A stretch of DNA of 64,000 nt from Companilactobacillus mishanensis (GTDB taxonomy: Bacteria; Bacillota; Bacilli; Lactobacillales; Lactobacillaceae). Within the stretch, counting starts at the first letter, position 1; every line of letters starts with the position of its first letter. Location of the stretch: the NCBI RefSeq assembly GCF_003946505.1, contig NZ_RHON01000002.1, positions 62,001 to 126,000 of the forward strand. Direction: 5' to 3'. Under the pieces are notes generated by a model. It had not been told where the DNA came from. It saw nothing but the letters and a program-made list of their open reading frames with translations, and ran no database searches. The translations under genes and the position numbers were made by a program. This document shows positions 32,326 to 40,449 of this stretch, piece by piece.

Positions 32326-32410
32326 ATAAGTTTATTGTCTAGATAAGTTTATTGTCTAGATAAGTTTATTGTCTAGATAAGTTTATTGTCTAGATAAGTT
32401 TATTGTCTAG
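32326..32410 (+). repeat. Five exact 17-bp tandem repeats
   Basis: ATAAGTTTATTGTCTAG is repeated five times without any change (32326, 32343, 32360, 32377 and 32394), followed by a partial sixth (ATAAG). Each junction carries TGTCTAGATAA, which is complementary to the single TTATCTAGACA at 32421-32431. Confidence 0.97.
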
Positions 32411-32439
32411 ATAAGTACCATTATCTAGACAGTTTTTTT
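32404..32439 (+). terminator. Leader terminator built from the last tandem repeat
   Basis: TGTCTAGATAA (32404-32414) pairs perfectly over 11 bp with TTATCTAGACA (32421-32431), loop GTACCA, then G and seven Ts. It lies 34 bp upstream of the acyltransferase ATG, so it can act as an attenuator. Four further copies of the 5' arm lie upstream. Confidence 0.8.
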
Positions 32440-32473
32440 GCCTAGAAAAGTTTAATATCTAGGGGAAGTTACG

Positions 32474-33514
32474 ATGAAAAAACGTATCATGTATGTTGAT
32501 TATCTTAAAATCTTCGCAATTTTTGGCGTGGTGATGTCTCATTCATTGACTCAAATTTTACAAGAAAATGTCCACTCTTTTAAGTGGAACGTGGGGAATA
32601 TAATTTTACAGACTGTTTCACCAGCCGTAGGGATATTCTTCATGGTCAGTGGGGCACTTATTCTATCGAGTGAACGGACAAACAGTATTGGCTATTTGTT
32701 CAAACACCGATTGGTAAAAGTAGGGGTGCCGTTCTTGATTTGGTCTGCAGCAACGATTGCTTTCTCGTATCGTGTTGATGGTCATATCACCTTTATGATT
32801 TGGCTGAAGAAATTATTACTGATCTATAATCAATTTCCCAGTCCAGCATTTTGGTTCATGTATCCGTTGATATTCTTCTATCTGATTTCTCCACTAGTTA
32901 AGGTATTCGTCGATCATGCCAGCAACAAAGTTATCGATTATATCATTTGGCTATGGTTGATCACTAACTTGCTATTGCCTGATATTGCTGCAATGTTACC
33001 TCAACAAATTGCCTTGTACTTTACCAATATTCCTAATAGTAATTTGGTTCTAATGGGTCAGACATTTGGTTATTTCCTTCTTGGATATAGATTACATAAA
33101 TTACCAATTGTAAAAAATGATTGGTCTAAGCACTTTATTTTCTCGTTGATTCTATTGGTATTGATTGTGATTATTAATTACTTCAATACTGTCTATCAAT
33201 TAAACATTCAAATTATTGGTTACACATCACTACTTACATTGTTGATGACAATGGAAGTTTATCTGACAGTAAAAAATTGGTCACATTTCCATGAACTGCC
33301 TGATAAAGTCAATCATAGTGCAACAACAGTTGCCGGATTGTGCTTCGGTATTTATCTATCACATGGAATCGTTATGCAAGCTGTTGAACAATATCTACAC
33401 ATTGGCAGTTTCTGGTTGGTATTCTTATTAACATCAGTTATCTGTATCGTATTAACGTACATTATCAGTAAAATTCCTAAAGTCGGATATTACGTGATCG
33501 GTGTCGAAAATTAA
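32474..33514 (+). CDS. Acyltransferase family 3 membrane protein
   Basis: 346 residues with about 10 membrane helices. YVDYLKIFAIFGVVMSHS at the N-terminus is the hallmark of acyltransferase-3 proteins (OatA/WecH-type membrane domain), which acetylate or otherwise acylate surface sugars. No extracellular SGNH domain is attached. AGGGGAAG precedes the ATG. Expression is probably controlled by the repeat-fed terminator just upstream. The gene ends at a hairpin shared with the convergent DUF1905 gene. Confidence 0.88.
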   Translation: MKKRIMYVDYLKIFAIFGVVMSHSLTQILQENVHSFKWNVGNIILQTVSPAVGIFFMVSGALILSSERTNSIGYLFKHRLVKVGVPFLIWSAATIAFSYRVDGHITFMIWLKKLLLIYNQFPSPAFWFMYPLIFFYLISPLVKVFVDHASNKVIDYIIWLWLITNLLLPDIAAMLPQQIALYFTNIPNSNLVLMGQTFGYFLLGYRLHKLPIVKNDWSKHFIFSLILLVLIVIINYFNTVYQLNIQIIGYTSLLTLLMTMEVYLTVKNWSHFHELPDKVNHSATTVAGLCFGIYLSHGIVMQAVEQYLHIGSFWLVFLLTSVICIVLTYIISKIPKVGYYVIGVEN

Positions 33515-33522
33515 GCAAATAA

Positions 33523-33568
33523 AAAAAGTGAAGCATTCAGATTATTCATCTGGATTCTCCACTTTTTT
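33523..33568. terminator. Bidirectional terminator, acyltransferase and DUF1905
   Basis: AAAAAAAGTG...CACTTTTTTT with an imperfect inner stem (ATTCAGA/TCTGGAT). It overlaps the last codons of the minus-strand DUF1905 gene. Confidence 0.7.
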
Positions 33569-33874
33569 TAGTTTAAATGGTGTTTTAAAGTTTTGTTCTT
33601 TTACAGTAACAGTAACCGTGTCGCCAATTTCTTTATTGATGGATTCTTGAATATCTTTTCTGATACCAAGAATGTAACAAATCGAGCCATCATCGTTTTT
33701 TAAGCCCATATTGACGATGCTCCCATCATAAGGTGCTTTGTCGAAAGTTGCATGAACTTTGACACGGCCCTTATTGAACTCTTTTCGGATGTCGTAAGGA
33801 AAGACAACGTATGCTCCACCTGAACCGATATCTGACTGCTTAATGGTGGCCTCGAATTTGTAAACTTTTGACAT
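33542..33874 (-). CDS. DUF1905-domain protein
   Basis: 110 residues. The DUF1905 pattern is clear: YKFEATIKQSDIGSGGAYVVFPYDIRKEF, then GRVKVHATFDKAPYDGSIVNMG and ILGIRKDIQESINKEIGDTVTVTV. It is a small beta-barrel-like protein of unknown function, probably cytoplasmic. It lies 13 bp after the DUF915 hydrolase and seems to be the last gene of that minus-strand operon. Confidence 0.9.
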   Translation of the reverse strand: MSKVYKFEATIKQSDIGSGGAYVVFPYDIRKEFNKGRVKVHATFDKAPYDGSIVNMGLKNDDGSICYILGIRKDIQESINKEIGDTVTVTVKEQNFKTPFKLKKVENPDE

Positions 33875-33887
33875 AAAAATCTCCTAT

Positions 33888-34769
33888 CTAATTTTTAGCT
33901 TTGCCTGGTTTGTTGGCGTTATTAGGTGGATTGACTCCATCATTGATGATGTATTGGTGGAATAGCGAAATAACTTGTTGATTGTCCAACATATCTGAAT
34001 GTTGAGCAGTATCACCAGTCACAGTTATAAGCGTGTAGTGCTTAATGACACTTTCAAAAATATATTTCCCGGAGTCCACGCTACCAATGGGTACGATACC
34101 GTCATCGGTATAACCTTTAGTACCAGCAACTGAATAATACGATAAATCTGCTGGTAACTTGTCACGTTTTTTGACGAAATCATTCAACATTTCTGTCCGT
34201 TTGGAATTGTCTACTTCTTCGAAATTGTAAGGAGTACCAACTGTTAACATCCGATTAATGTCGATAGTGTCATCGTCGAAATAGTTTTCTAGATAGTAAG
34301 TCCAGATTAGTCCACCGTTTGAGTGTCCAAAAGCATCGAAATTATTGAATTTATAACGCTTCTTCAATGCTTCAAAAGCTATGTTAAACCAGTATGCTTG
34401 TTTTTTGATATTTTCATAACCATCATCGTTATTTTCGAATCCTACAACAATGAATGGTCTGGTATCACCATTTCTGATGGAACCTTTATATGTAATAGTA
34501 TCATTTTTATGGACCGTTAATTCCAAAACACTATGATGTTCGTCATATTTCTTATTAATTTTTGAGATCATACCGTCGAATCGATTGGCACTAGCGCTCG
34601 AACCTGGAATCATAATGATAGGTGAAAGTGGGGAATTGTATCGGCCGGCTAATGTTGAGACACTTTTCTTAGTCCAAAAATATGAAGGGATGCCCAATAG
34701 GATCAAAGCAATAAATAGGAAAATAAGTGCTCGAAATCCCTTTTTTGAGTGGATATTACTTCTTCTCAT
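33888..34769 (-). CDS. DUF915 alpha/beta hydrolase
   Basis: 293 residues. One N-terminal membrane segment (LIFLFIALILLGIPSYFW) suggests secretion or anchoring. IMIPGSSASANRFD gives the oxyanion region, and FGHSNGGLIWTYYL contains the nucleophile serine in a GxSxG elbow (about residue 142). DUF915 proteins are predicted esterases or lipases; the substrate is unknown. The open frame begins earlier, but AAAGGAG lies 8 nt before the ATG at 34769. That start overlaps the end of the PTS gene by 14 bp. Confidence 0.88.
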   Translation of the reverse strand: MRRSNIHSKKGFRALIFLFIALILLGIPSYFWTKKSVSTLAGRYNSPLSPIIMIPGSSASANRFDGMISKINKKYDEHHSVLELTVHKNDTITYKGSIRNGDTRPFIVVGFENNDDGYENIKKQAYWFNIAFEALKKRYKFNNFDAFGHSNGGLIWTYYLENYFDDDTIDINRMLTVGTPYNFEEVDNSKRTEMLNDFVKKRDKLPADLSYYSVAGTKGYTDDGIVPIGSVDSGKYIFESVIKHYTLITVTGDTAQHSDMLDNQQVISLFHQYIINDGVNPPNNANKPGKAKN

Positions 34770-36105
34770 TCTTAGCACTCCTTTCATCACGGTCTAGATT
34801 ATCGATTGTTTTTACACGTTCAGCAATTCTTACAAAAGGTAAGTAGATAAATACTGAAACAGTCAAAGTGATGAGTGAGAAAATCAATGCTTGCCAGCTA
34901 CCATTAGTTCCCAGAAATGCTATTAGGGGACCAGGAGTACCTGCAGGAACGGCGTAGACAGAAGGTGGCATCAGATGTAGTTGTAACGCCAAAGCGGCGA
35001 TCAGCATGTTGACCATCGGTGCCAAGAAGAATGGAATGAGAAATACGATATTGAATAGAATTGGAATACCTGACATTAATCCACTGTTGATGTTGAAGAT
35101 ACTAGGTATCAAAGACCAACGTGACACTGTTAATAAGTCGTTGTCGCGTGATACCCAGAGAATTGCAATCAGTAAAGCTAAGGTTGCTCCAGTACCTCCG
35201 AAAGTGGCAAAGGCGTGATAGAGCGTATTTCCATTGAAAAGATTTGGTGCGCCCCAAGCAGTGTGATGAGTCAAAGCGTAACTCAAATTTGCCAATGAGG
35301 CTGGATCTGAATAACTAGTTTCGATGGCAGAGTAGGGCCCCGACCATCCTAAAAATGACATAATAATAGTATAGGCACCAAAACCAAATGTATGTAGTAA
35401 TTCCATCAGTGGTGCGGTACTTGGATTAGTACTGCTAATAGAGGTCAACACTGATTCTGGCAAGTTTGAATAAAAAGTGATATTGACTAAGTCACTGAAA
35501 ATGACCGATATCAATAAGATAAGTGAAATTGACTTCATTGAAGTGAAAGTACGATTGAGAATACTACTTGTCATCGCCTTGAACTTTGAATTTTTGGCTT
35601 CTTTACTAGTCAGTTTAAAAATATATCCAATAAAAATTCCTAGTAAGATGGCAAACAATAATCCTCTAACGCCAAGAACTGAGCTATGGAAAGCCAGTGG
35701 ACTACGTTTTGAGTAGACGTACGCAATAATTAATAATGAGATACTGCCGGTAATGCCGGCTAGTTGGTCGTCACGTTTGTAATATTTAGCAGTATATTTA
35801 GCTGCCGCAAAAACGGCAATGACTGACACCCAACCGATGGTCAAATTGGATATTGCCGAAACCACATCATCGATTTGTTCAAAGACATTGTCGTTGATTT
35901 CAGGCATCAACTTTCCTAGGAATCCATCGTCTCCTAGAAATACAACTTGAAAGGTCTTGGCAAAACTACCAATCAATACGAATGGAAAAATTGTTAAAAC
36001 GGTTCTCTGAATTACTCGATAAATAAATAGTTTCTGAATTCGTAAAGTCCATTGGACCAACTTTTTCTCGAACGAATTCCTGTATAAGTCTTCCAAAGTC
36101 GACAC
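34756..36105 (-). CDS. PTS sugar transporter subunit IIC (cellobiose/lactose type)
   Basis: 449 residues with about 10 membrane helices and the EIIC domain layout of the Lac family (FPFVLIGSFAKTF at the N-terminus, PGTPGPLIAFLGTNG near residue 395). It would form the membrane channel of a phosphotransferase permease. No EIIA or EIIB gene is next to it, so it depends on subunits made elsewhere or has another role. It leads a minus-strand operon with the DUF915 hydrolase and DUF1905. Confidence 0.88.
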   Translation of the reverse strand: MSTLEDLYRNSFEKKLVQWTLRIQKLFIYRVIQRTVLTIFPFVLIGSFAKTFQVVFLGDDGFLGKLMPEINDNVFEQIDDVVSAISNLTIGWVSVIAVFAAAKYTAKYYKRDDQLAGITGSISLLIIAYVYSKRSPLAFHSSVLGVRGLLFAILLGIFIGYIFKLTSKEAKNSKFKAMTSSILNRTFTSMKSISLILLISVIFSDLVNITFYSNLPESVLTSISSTNPSTAPLMELLHTFGFGAYTIIMSFLGWSGPYSAIETSYSDPASLANLSYALTHHTAWGAPNLFNGNTLYHAFATFGGTGATLALLIAILWVSRDNDLLTVSRWSLIPSIFNINSGLMSGIPILFNIVFLIPFFLAPMVNMLIAALALQLHLMPPSVYAVPAGTPGPLIAFLGTNGSWQALIFSLITLTVSVFIYLPFVRIAERVKTIDNLDRDERSAKNEKK

Positions 36106-36148
36106 CCCCAGTTATTGTGTACATGGAATTTCAATTTGATTATAAGCT

Positions 36149-36180
36149 AAAAAAAAACGAGTAGCTATAAAAGCTACTCA
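36149..36180 (-). terminator. Terminator of the second APC permease gene
   Basis: On the minus strand TGAGTAGCT and AGCTACTCG pair around a 4-5 nt loop, followed by about nine Ts. Confidence 0.88.
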
Positions 36181-36186
36181 TTTCCT

Positions 36187-37539
36187 TTATTCAGTTTCTT
36201 TTTTCAATTTCTTCTTATTATGATCATGTATTAAGTGAAGTGGAAGTCCAACTAATGTTAATAAGATACCCAATAATGCGAGTGTGGGTTGGGTAATAAT
36301 AGTATAGACGACGATATATCCACCACCGATGATTGCCAGAATAGGCGGTATTGGATAGAAGTTTATCTTGTAAGGACGTTTCAAATCTGGTTCTCTCTTA
36401 CGTAAGATAAATACACCAACGAACATCATGATCGAGAAGATCCACATAACGAACACTAACATATCTGTCAGATAATCGAATGAACCTAAAAATACCATGA
36501 TAATAGCAATGACAGTTTGTACGATACCAGCATTCATAGGAACACGTGATTTCTTAGTTAATTTTCCAAAGAATTTTGCAAAGACGATATTGTCATCCTC
36601 ACCTAGAGCATAACTAACACGCATACCAGTCATAGAATAACCGTTGATCGAGCCGAAAACTGATACCAAAATACCAATAGTAACCAGTTTTCCACCAAAG
36701 CCACCGAAAATCTTGATTGCTGCTTCAGAAGCGGCGTTTTGATTTCCAGGGATGCTACCAAACGGAAGTTCCTTAACGAATACAAAACTTATAAGGACAT
36801 AAATTAAAGTGATACCTAATAAACCAATAATAATAGATTTTGCTAGATCCTTTTCAGGATGTTTCATTTCTCCAGCCATATTACCAACGTTCATCCAACC
36901 ATCAAAGGCGAACATTGTTGCAACGTAACCACCACCTAGTGATGTCCAGAAACTAGGATGGCTACCTGCAGTTACTGGGAAAAGCGAAACGTTATTAGTT
37001 GATGGTGTGAATAAGCCGACCCCAATAATCAATACAATAGGTATTAATTTTGCGATGAATGCCACAGACTGAATTCCACCACCGACTTTAGCCCCGAGTA
37101 AATTACAAGCAAAGATAAATACTGCTACAGCGATTGCAATCGGTATTTGTAAACTAGCTGACAACCCCCATAGATTAATAACTTGCGTAGCAAAAACGAT
37201 CGACAACGCTGAAATAGCCGCGGGATAATAGACGACCGATTGAGCCCACGCTAAAAGAAACGCCGGAATCTTACCGTAAATGTGCTCGATATACTTAAAG
37301 ATACCACCGGCAACTGGTAAAGCAGCGGCTAATTCAGCAACTGTAAGTCCAGCCATGATAGTAACAAAACCTGCTAGTACCCAGACCCAAATTGTTAAAC
37401 TTGCCGAGCCAGTAGCTTGTGTTACACTTGATATCTTAAAGAATACTCCCCCACCAATTACAAGACCCATTACGGTCGATAATGCAGGGAAGAATCCAAG
37501 CGTTCGTTTCAAATTTTCTTGGTTCTCTCCTTCTTCCAT
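36187..37539 (-). CDS. APC-family amino acid transporter (LAT/SteT-like)
   Basis: 450 residues, 12 membrane helices. VMGLVIGGGVFFKISSVTQATGS in helix 1 and FAFDGWMNVGNMAGEMKHPEKDLAKSI around helix 6 match the LAT/serine-threonine exchanger branch of the APC superfamily. The C-terminal YPIPPILAIIGG segment is also typical. The frame could start at 37578, but TAGGAGAA precedes the ATG at 37539. A single-gene unit, divergent from the oxidoreductase gene. Confidence 0.9.
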   Translation of the reverse strand: MEEGENQENLKRTLGFFPALSTVMGLVIGGGVFFKISSVTQATGSASLTIWVWVLAGFVTIMAGLTVAELAAALPVAGGIFKYIEHIYGKIPAFLLAWAQSVVYYPAAISALSIVFATQVINLWGLSASLQIPIAIAVAVFIFACNLLGAKVGGGIQSVAFIAKLIPIVLIIGVGLFTPSTNNVSLFPVTAGSHPSFWTSLGGGYVATMFAFDGWMNVGNMAGEMKHPEKDLAKSIIIGLLGITLIYVLISFVFVKELPFGSIPGNQNAASEAAIKIFGGFGGKLVTIGILVSVFGSINGYSMTGMRVSYALGEDDNIVFAKFFGKLTKKSRVPMNAGIVQTVIAIIMVFLGSFDYLTDMLVFVMWIFSIMMFVGVFILRKREPDLKRPYKINFYPIPPILAIIGGGYIVVYTIITQPTLALLGILLTLVGLPLHLIHDHNKKKLKKETE

Positions 37540-37643
37540 TATAAATTCTCCTATAAATATATTTGTGACATTATTCACATGATAACATATAAAGGTAGCA
37601 TTTGGGGCAGAATATCAGTAAAATTAATAGATGAGGTGATTAT

Positions 37644-38642
37644 ATGTTGAAGTTAGGAATAATTGGTACCAACTGGATCACTCAACAATTCGTTGAGGCA
37701 ACTGAAGAGACCAAATCATTTAAACTATCAAGAGTCTATTCACGTACAGAAGCAAAAGCAAAAACTTTTGCAGATAAATTTAAAGCCGATGATGTCAGAT
37801 TGAGTACTGACTTGGATGAATTCTTTGCCAGTGAAGATTTTGAAGTCGTTTATATTGCATCTCCGAATAGCTTACATTTCGAGCAAGCCAAACAAGCGGT
37901 ATTGAATGGTAAGAATGTCATCGTTGAAAAACCAAGTACATCTAACATTCATGAATTTGCTGAGTTGGAAGAAATAGCTAAGGCCAAATCTGTCTTTGTG
38001 CTTGAAGCAGCAAGACATATACAAGAACCTATCTTTAAGAAAATATCAGACTTCGTGGATCGAAATCGTGCTGATGTGAGTGGTGCGACACTTAGTTATA
38101 TGAAGTATTCTAGCCGTTATGACGATTATTTGGATAGTCAAAACCCCAATGTGTTCTCAACTGATTTTTCAGGTGGAGCGCTATACGATTTAGGTGTGTA
38201 TGCAGTTTATGACGCAGTTGTTTTGTTCGGTCAACCTGATGCAGTCAACTATGATGCTGAAATATTATCGTCTGGTGTCGACGGTAGCGGAAGTCTAACT
38301 TTAAAATATGACGACTTTGACGTAAATATTATCGTAGGTAAAACTAAAAACTCGTTTATGCCATCAGAAATTTATTTTGGCAAGCGTACTTTGTTGTTTG
38401 ACAGTGCTGGCGATATTACTAAAATCCAGGCTAGTGACGAAAAGAAACATATTACTGATATTCCTGCCGACAAGAGTGACAACCCAATGGATTCAGAAGC
38501 GGTGGAATTCGCTAGAATTATTAACCAAAATGATCAAACTACATACAAACAGTTGATGAAGTATGCACGAATCGTAAATCACGTGCTTGAACAAGCCAGA
38601 ATGAATGCTGGTATTGTTTTTAAAGCAGATAAGGAAAAATAA
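37644..38642 (+). CDS. Gfo/Idh/MocA-family oxidoreductase
   Basis: 332 residues. An N-terminal Rossmann fold (LGIIGTNWITQQF) is followed by the EKP motif (VIVEKPSTSN, about residue 95) that includes the catalytic lysine region of this family. The C-terminal domain is alpha/beta. It is an NAD(P)-dependent dehydrogenase, probably acting on a sugar or inositol-like compound; the substrate is not known. GAGGTG precedes the ATG. It sits 3 bp before the helicase gene. Confidence 0.92.
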   Translation: MLKLGIIGTNWITQQFVEATEETKSFKLSRVYSRTEAKAKTFADKFKADDVRLSTDLDEFFASEDFEVVYIASPNSLHFEQAKQAVLNGKNVIVEKPSTSNIHEFAELEEIAKAKSVFVLEAARHIQEPIFKKISDFVDRNRADVSGATLSYMKYSSRYDDYLDSQNPNVFSTDFSGGALYDLGVYAVYDAVVLFGQPDAVNYDAEILSSGVDGSGSLTLKYDDFDVNIIVGKTKNSFMPSEIYFGKRTLLFDSAGDITKIQASDEKKHITDIPADKSDNPMDSEAVEFARIINQNDQTTYKQLMKYARIVNHVLEQARMNAGIVFKADKEK

Positions 38643-38645
38643 AAA

Positions 38646-39869
38646 TTGGAAATACCAAAACTATACCAAGATTATTTTAAAGAGAAACAATTTGAACAAC
38701 TGACAAAAATCCAAGAAACCGTTTATTTACCTTTTAAAGAAGGTAATGACATGGTTGCTATGGCTCCAACTGGATCAGGTAAGACATTAGCATTTACTAT
38801 GCCGATGTTAGAGACACTTATTCCAGGGGATGGCTTGCAAGTATTGATTCTCGAGCCTTCACAAGAATTGGCCATTCAAGTTAGAACCGTAATTCAACCA
38901 TTGGCTAAATTGATTGGATGCTCAGTTCAAGCCGTCACTGGTGGTGCAAATCCACAACGCCAGTTGAAAAAACTTAAAGAGAAACCAGAAATTTTGGTTG
39001 CTACTTTAGGTCGTCTCAAGGAACTGACTGAAGCACGCAAAGTAAAATTGGGCAACATCCAAACAGTCATCGTTGATGAAGCTGATGAAATGTTGAACGA
39101 AAGTAAATTGGAATCTGTTCGTGATACCCTGGATCAAATGCCTTCAGATGTCCAAATGACATTTTTCTCTGCCACAGGGAATGATATTTATAAGGATATG
39201 GCAAAGTGGTTTGGTAAGGATTTCTTGACTATTGACCAGAGATACGACCGTTCATATACAGCTGGTATCAAGCATTACTTCATAAATACTGGTAGTGATG
39301 TAATTAAGAACGTGCTGATTCGTGAGATGGCACATAATAAGAAGTTTTTGGGAATCGTATTTTTCAATAATTCTCGTTCTTTGCACAAGGCAGTTAGTGA
39401 CCTGGACCATTCCAAGACAAACTTTGTCGTCTTAGATAGCAAGATGTCATCGCAACAAAGAAAAAATGCCATGAGTCTGTTTTCAAGCGGAAAAGTCACC
39501 TTGCTGTTAACGACAGATGTTGCCGCTCGTGGAATGGATATTGAAGATGTTTCTACTATTATTAACTATATGATTCCACGTGATAATAGCGAGTATTTGC
39601 ATCGTGCCGGAAGAACCGGAAGAATGGGTAAATCTGGGGATGTTGTGACATTTGGTAATAGCCACGATTTCCGTAATATTCAGACCTTCAATGACTTGGA
39701 TATTCAGAAAGTATTTCTCAATCACGATGGTACGTTTACTGATAAGCAAGTTTATCATGAACGCAAGAAAGCAAAAGTAGTGACTAAAGAGAAACCAAGA
39801 CAAAAGAAACGTTTACGTGATCAGAAGAATAAAGGAAAACGTCGCAAGCCGACAAATCCTTTACATTAA
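38646..39869 (+). CDS. DEAD-box ATP-dependent RNA helicase (CshB-like)
   Basis: 407 residues. The motifs are in order: Q motif region (LTKIQE), motif I PTGSGKT, VDEADEML (motif II), SATG (III), and HRAGRTGRMG (VI). The last 40 residues are very basic (KKRLRDQKNKGKRRK), as in cold-adaptation helicases that act on ribosomal RNA. Start is TTG at 38646, with AAGGA before it, directly after the upstream stop. Confidence 0.93.
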   Translation: MEIPKLYQDYFKEKQFEQLTKIQETVYLPFKEGNDMVAMAPTGSGKTLAFTMPMLETLIPGDGLQVLILEPSQELAIQVRTVIQPLAKLIGCSVQAVTGGANPQRQLKKLKEKPEILVATLGRLKELTEARKVKLGNIQTVIVDEADEMLNESKLESVRDTLDQMPSDVQMTFFSATGNDIYKDMAKWFGKDFLTIDQRYDRSYTAGIKHYFINTGSDVIKNVLIREMAHNKKFLGIVFFNNSRSLHKAVSDLDHSKTNFVVLDSKMSSQQRKNAMSLFSSGKVTLLLTTDVAARGMDIEDVSTIINYMIPRDNSEYLHRAGRTGRMGKSGDVVTFGNSHDFRNIQTFNDLDIQKVFLNHDGTFTDKQVYHERKKAKVVTKEKPRQKKRLRDQKNKGKRRKPTNPLH

Positions 39870-39880
39870 ACTAATTTGGT

Positions 39881-39905
39881 GGCAACATATTTATGTTGTC
39901 ATTTT
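39881..39905 (+). terminator. Weak terminator-like hairpin
   Basis: GGCAACATA and TATGTTGTC can pair (one wobble), followed by ATTTT just before tRNA-Arg. Confidence 0.4.
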
Positions 39906-39979
39906 GGTCCCTTGGCTCAGCAGGATAGAGCAACTGCCTCCTAAGCAGTAGGTCCCCGGTTCGATTCCGGGAGGGATCA
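39906..39979 (+). tRNA. tRNA-Arg(CCT)
   Basis: 74 nt. Acceptor GGTCCCT pairs with AGGGATC (one wobble); D arm GCTC..GAGC; anticodon stem ACTGC/GCAGT with loop CTCCTAA, anticodon CCT; T arm CCCGG-TTCGATT-CCGGG; discriminator A, no encoded CCA. tRNA-Arg genes of this type are common integration sites, and the next 10 kb looks accessory. Confidence 0.95.
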
Positions 39980-40094
39980 TATATACACTTATTAAAGATA
40001 TTCTATAATAATGGATGATTGTTACAAATGTTGTTGTATCAGTATTCCTATCACTTTATGAAGTTTTAAATGTTTTATTAAAAGCACAAACATT

Positions 40095-40132
40095 TGCACA
40101 CCTGTACACTTTCTGCACACCTTTTGCACACT
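40095..40132. repeat. Array of four TGCACACY-like octamers
   Basis: TGCACACC (40095), TGTACACT (40103), TGCACACC (40114) and TGCACACT (40125) are direct repeats spaced 8, 11 and 11 bp in an AT-rich stretch between tRNA-Arg and the RNA gene. It looks like a multi-site protein-binding region. The remaining bases 39980-40229 hold nothing else I recognise. Confidence 0.6.
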
Positions 40133-40229
40133 TAAAAGCTAGAATAAAATGGTTTAATGACCATATTTTATTATTTAAATGTACTTATTAATTTATAATA
40201 ATTTCAATGGATATTAGGGTTATTCAAAA

Positions 40230-40258
40230 TTGATAATCATGTGTTGATTTGTTATGAT
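40230..40258 (+). promoter_or_regulatory. Promoter of the structured RNA
   Basis: TTGATA (40230-40235) and TATGAT (40253-40258) with exactly 17 bp between them. Start of transcription expected near 40264. Confidence 0.75.
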
Positions 40259-40263
40259 ATTAG

Positions 40264-40438
40264 GCGAAGCAAAGCCACTATCATCGGTCTTGCTTAATCG
40301 TCTAAAAATAAGACAGCTGGCGATACGTTGTGTTGCTAGGTAGAAGCTTAAATCTACCCCTAGTCCCAATTGGAGACTATTCCAATTCTGTATCGCAAAT
40401 TATTGACCGTCTTTCTCTGGAAGGACGGTCTTTTTTTT
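40264..40438 (+). ncRNA. Structured RNA upstream of the PBECR-like gene
   Basis: About 175 nt between a good promoter and an intrinsic terminator, without an ORF that has a ribosome-binding site. Hairpin 1 pairs AAGCAA (40267-40272) with TTGCTT (40290-40295). A four-way structure follows: P1 GCGATAC (40320-40326) with GTATCGC (40390-40396); P2 CTAGGTAGA (40336-40344) with TCTACCCCTAG (40353-40363); P3 AATTGGA (40368-40374) with TCCAATT (40381-40387). It ends in a terminator 11 nt before the next ATG. I do not recognise it as a T-box, tRNA-like RNA, 6S RNA, SRP RNA or a known riboswitch. It may be an RNA antitoxin or a regulatory leader. Confidence 0.65.
40405..40438 (+). terminator. Terminator of the structured RNA
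   Basis: GACCGTCTTTC (40405-40415) and GAAGGACGGTC (40420-40430) form an 11-bp stem with one wobble and a TCTG loop, then eight Ts. Confidence 0.92.
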
Positions 40439-40449
40439 AAGGAAGATAA

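Noticed and set aside
32326..32410. Possible CRISPR array
   Set aside because: The 17-bp units are joined directly with no spacers and there are no cas genes; it is a simple tandem repeat that feeds a terminator.
40264..40438. T-box, tracrRNA or known riboswitch as identity of the structured RNA
   Set aside because: No T-box sequence (GGGTGGNACCGCG type), no cas9 or repeat-complementary segment nearby, and no conserved core I can recognise. A covariance search is needed before ruling out rarer classes.
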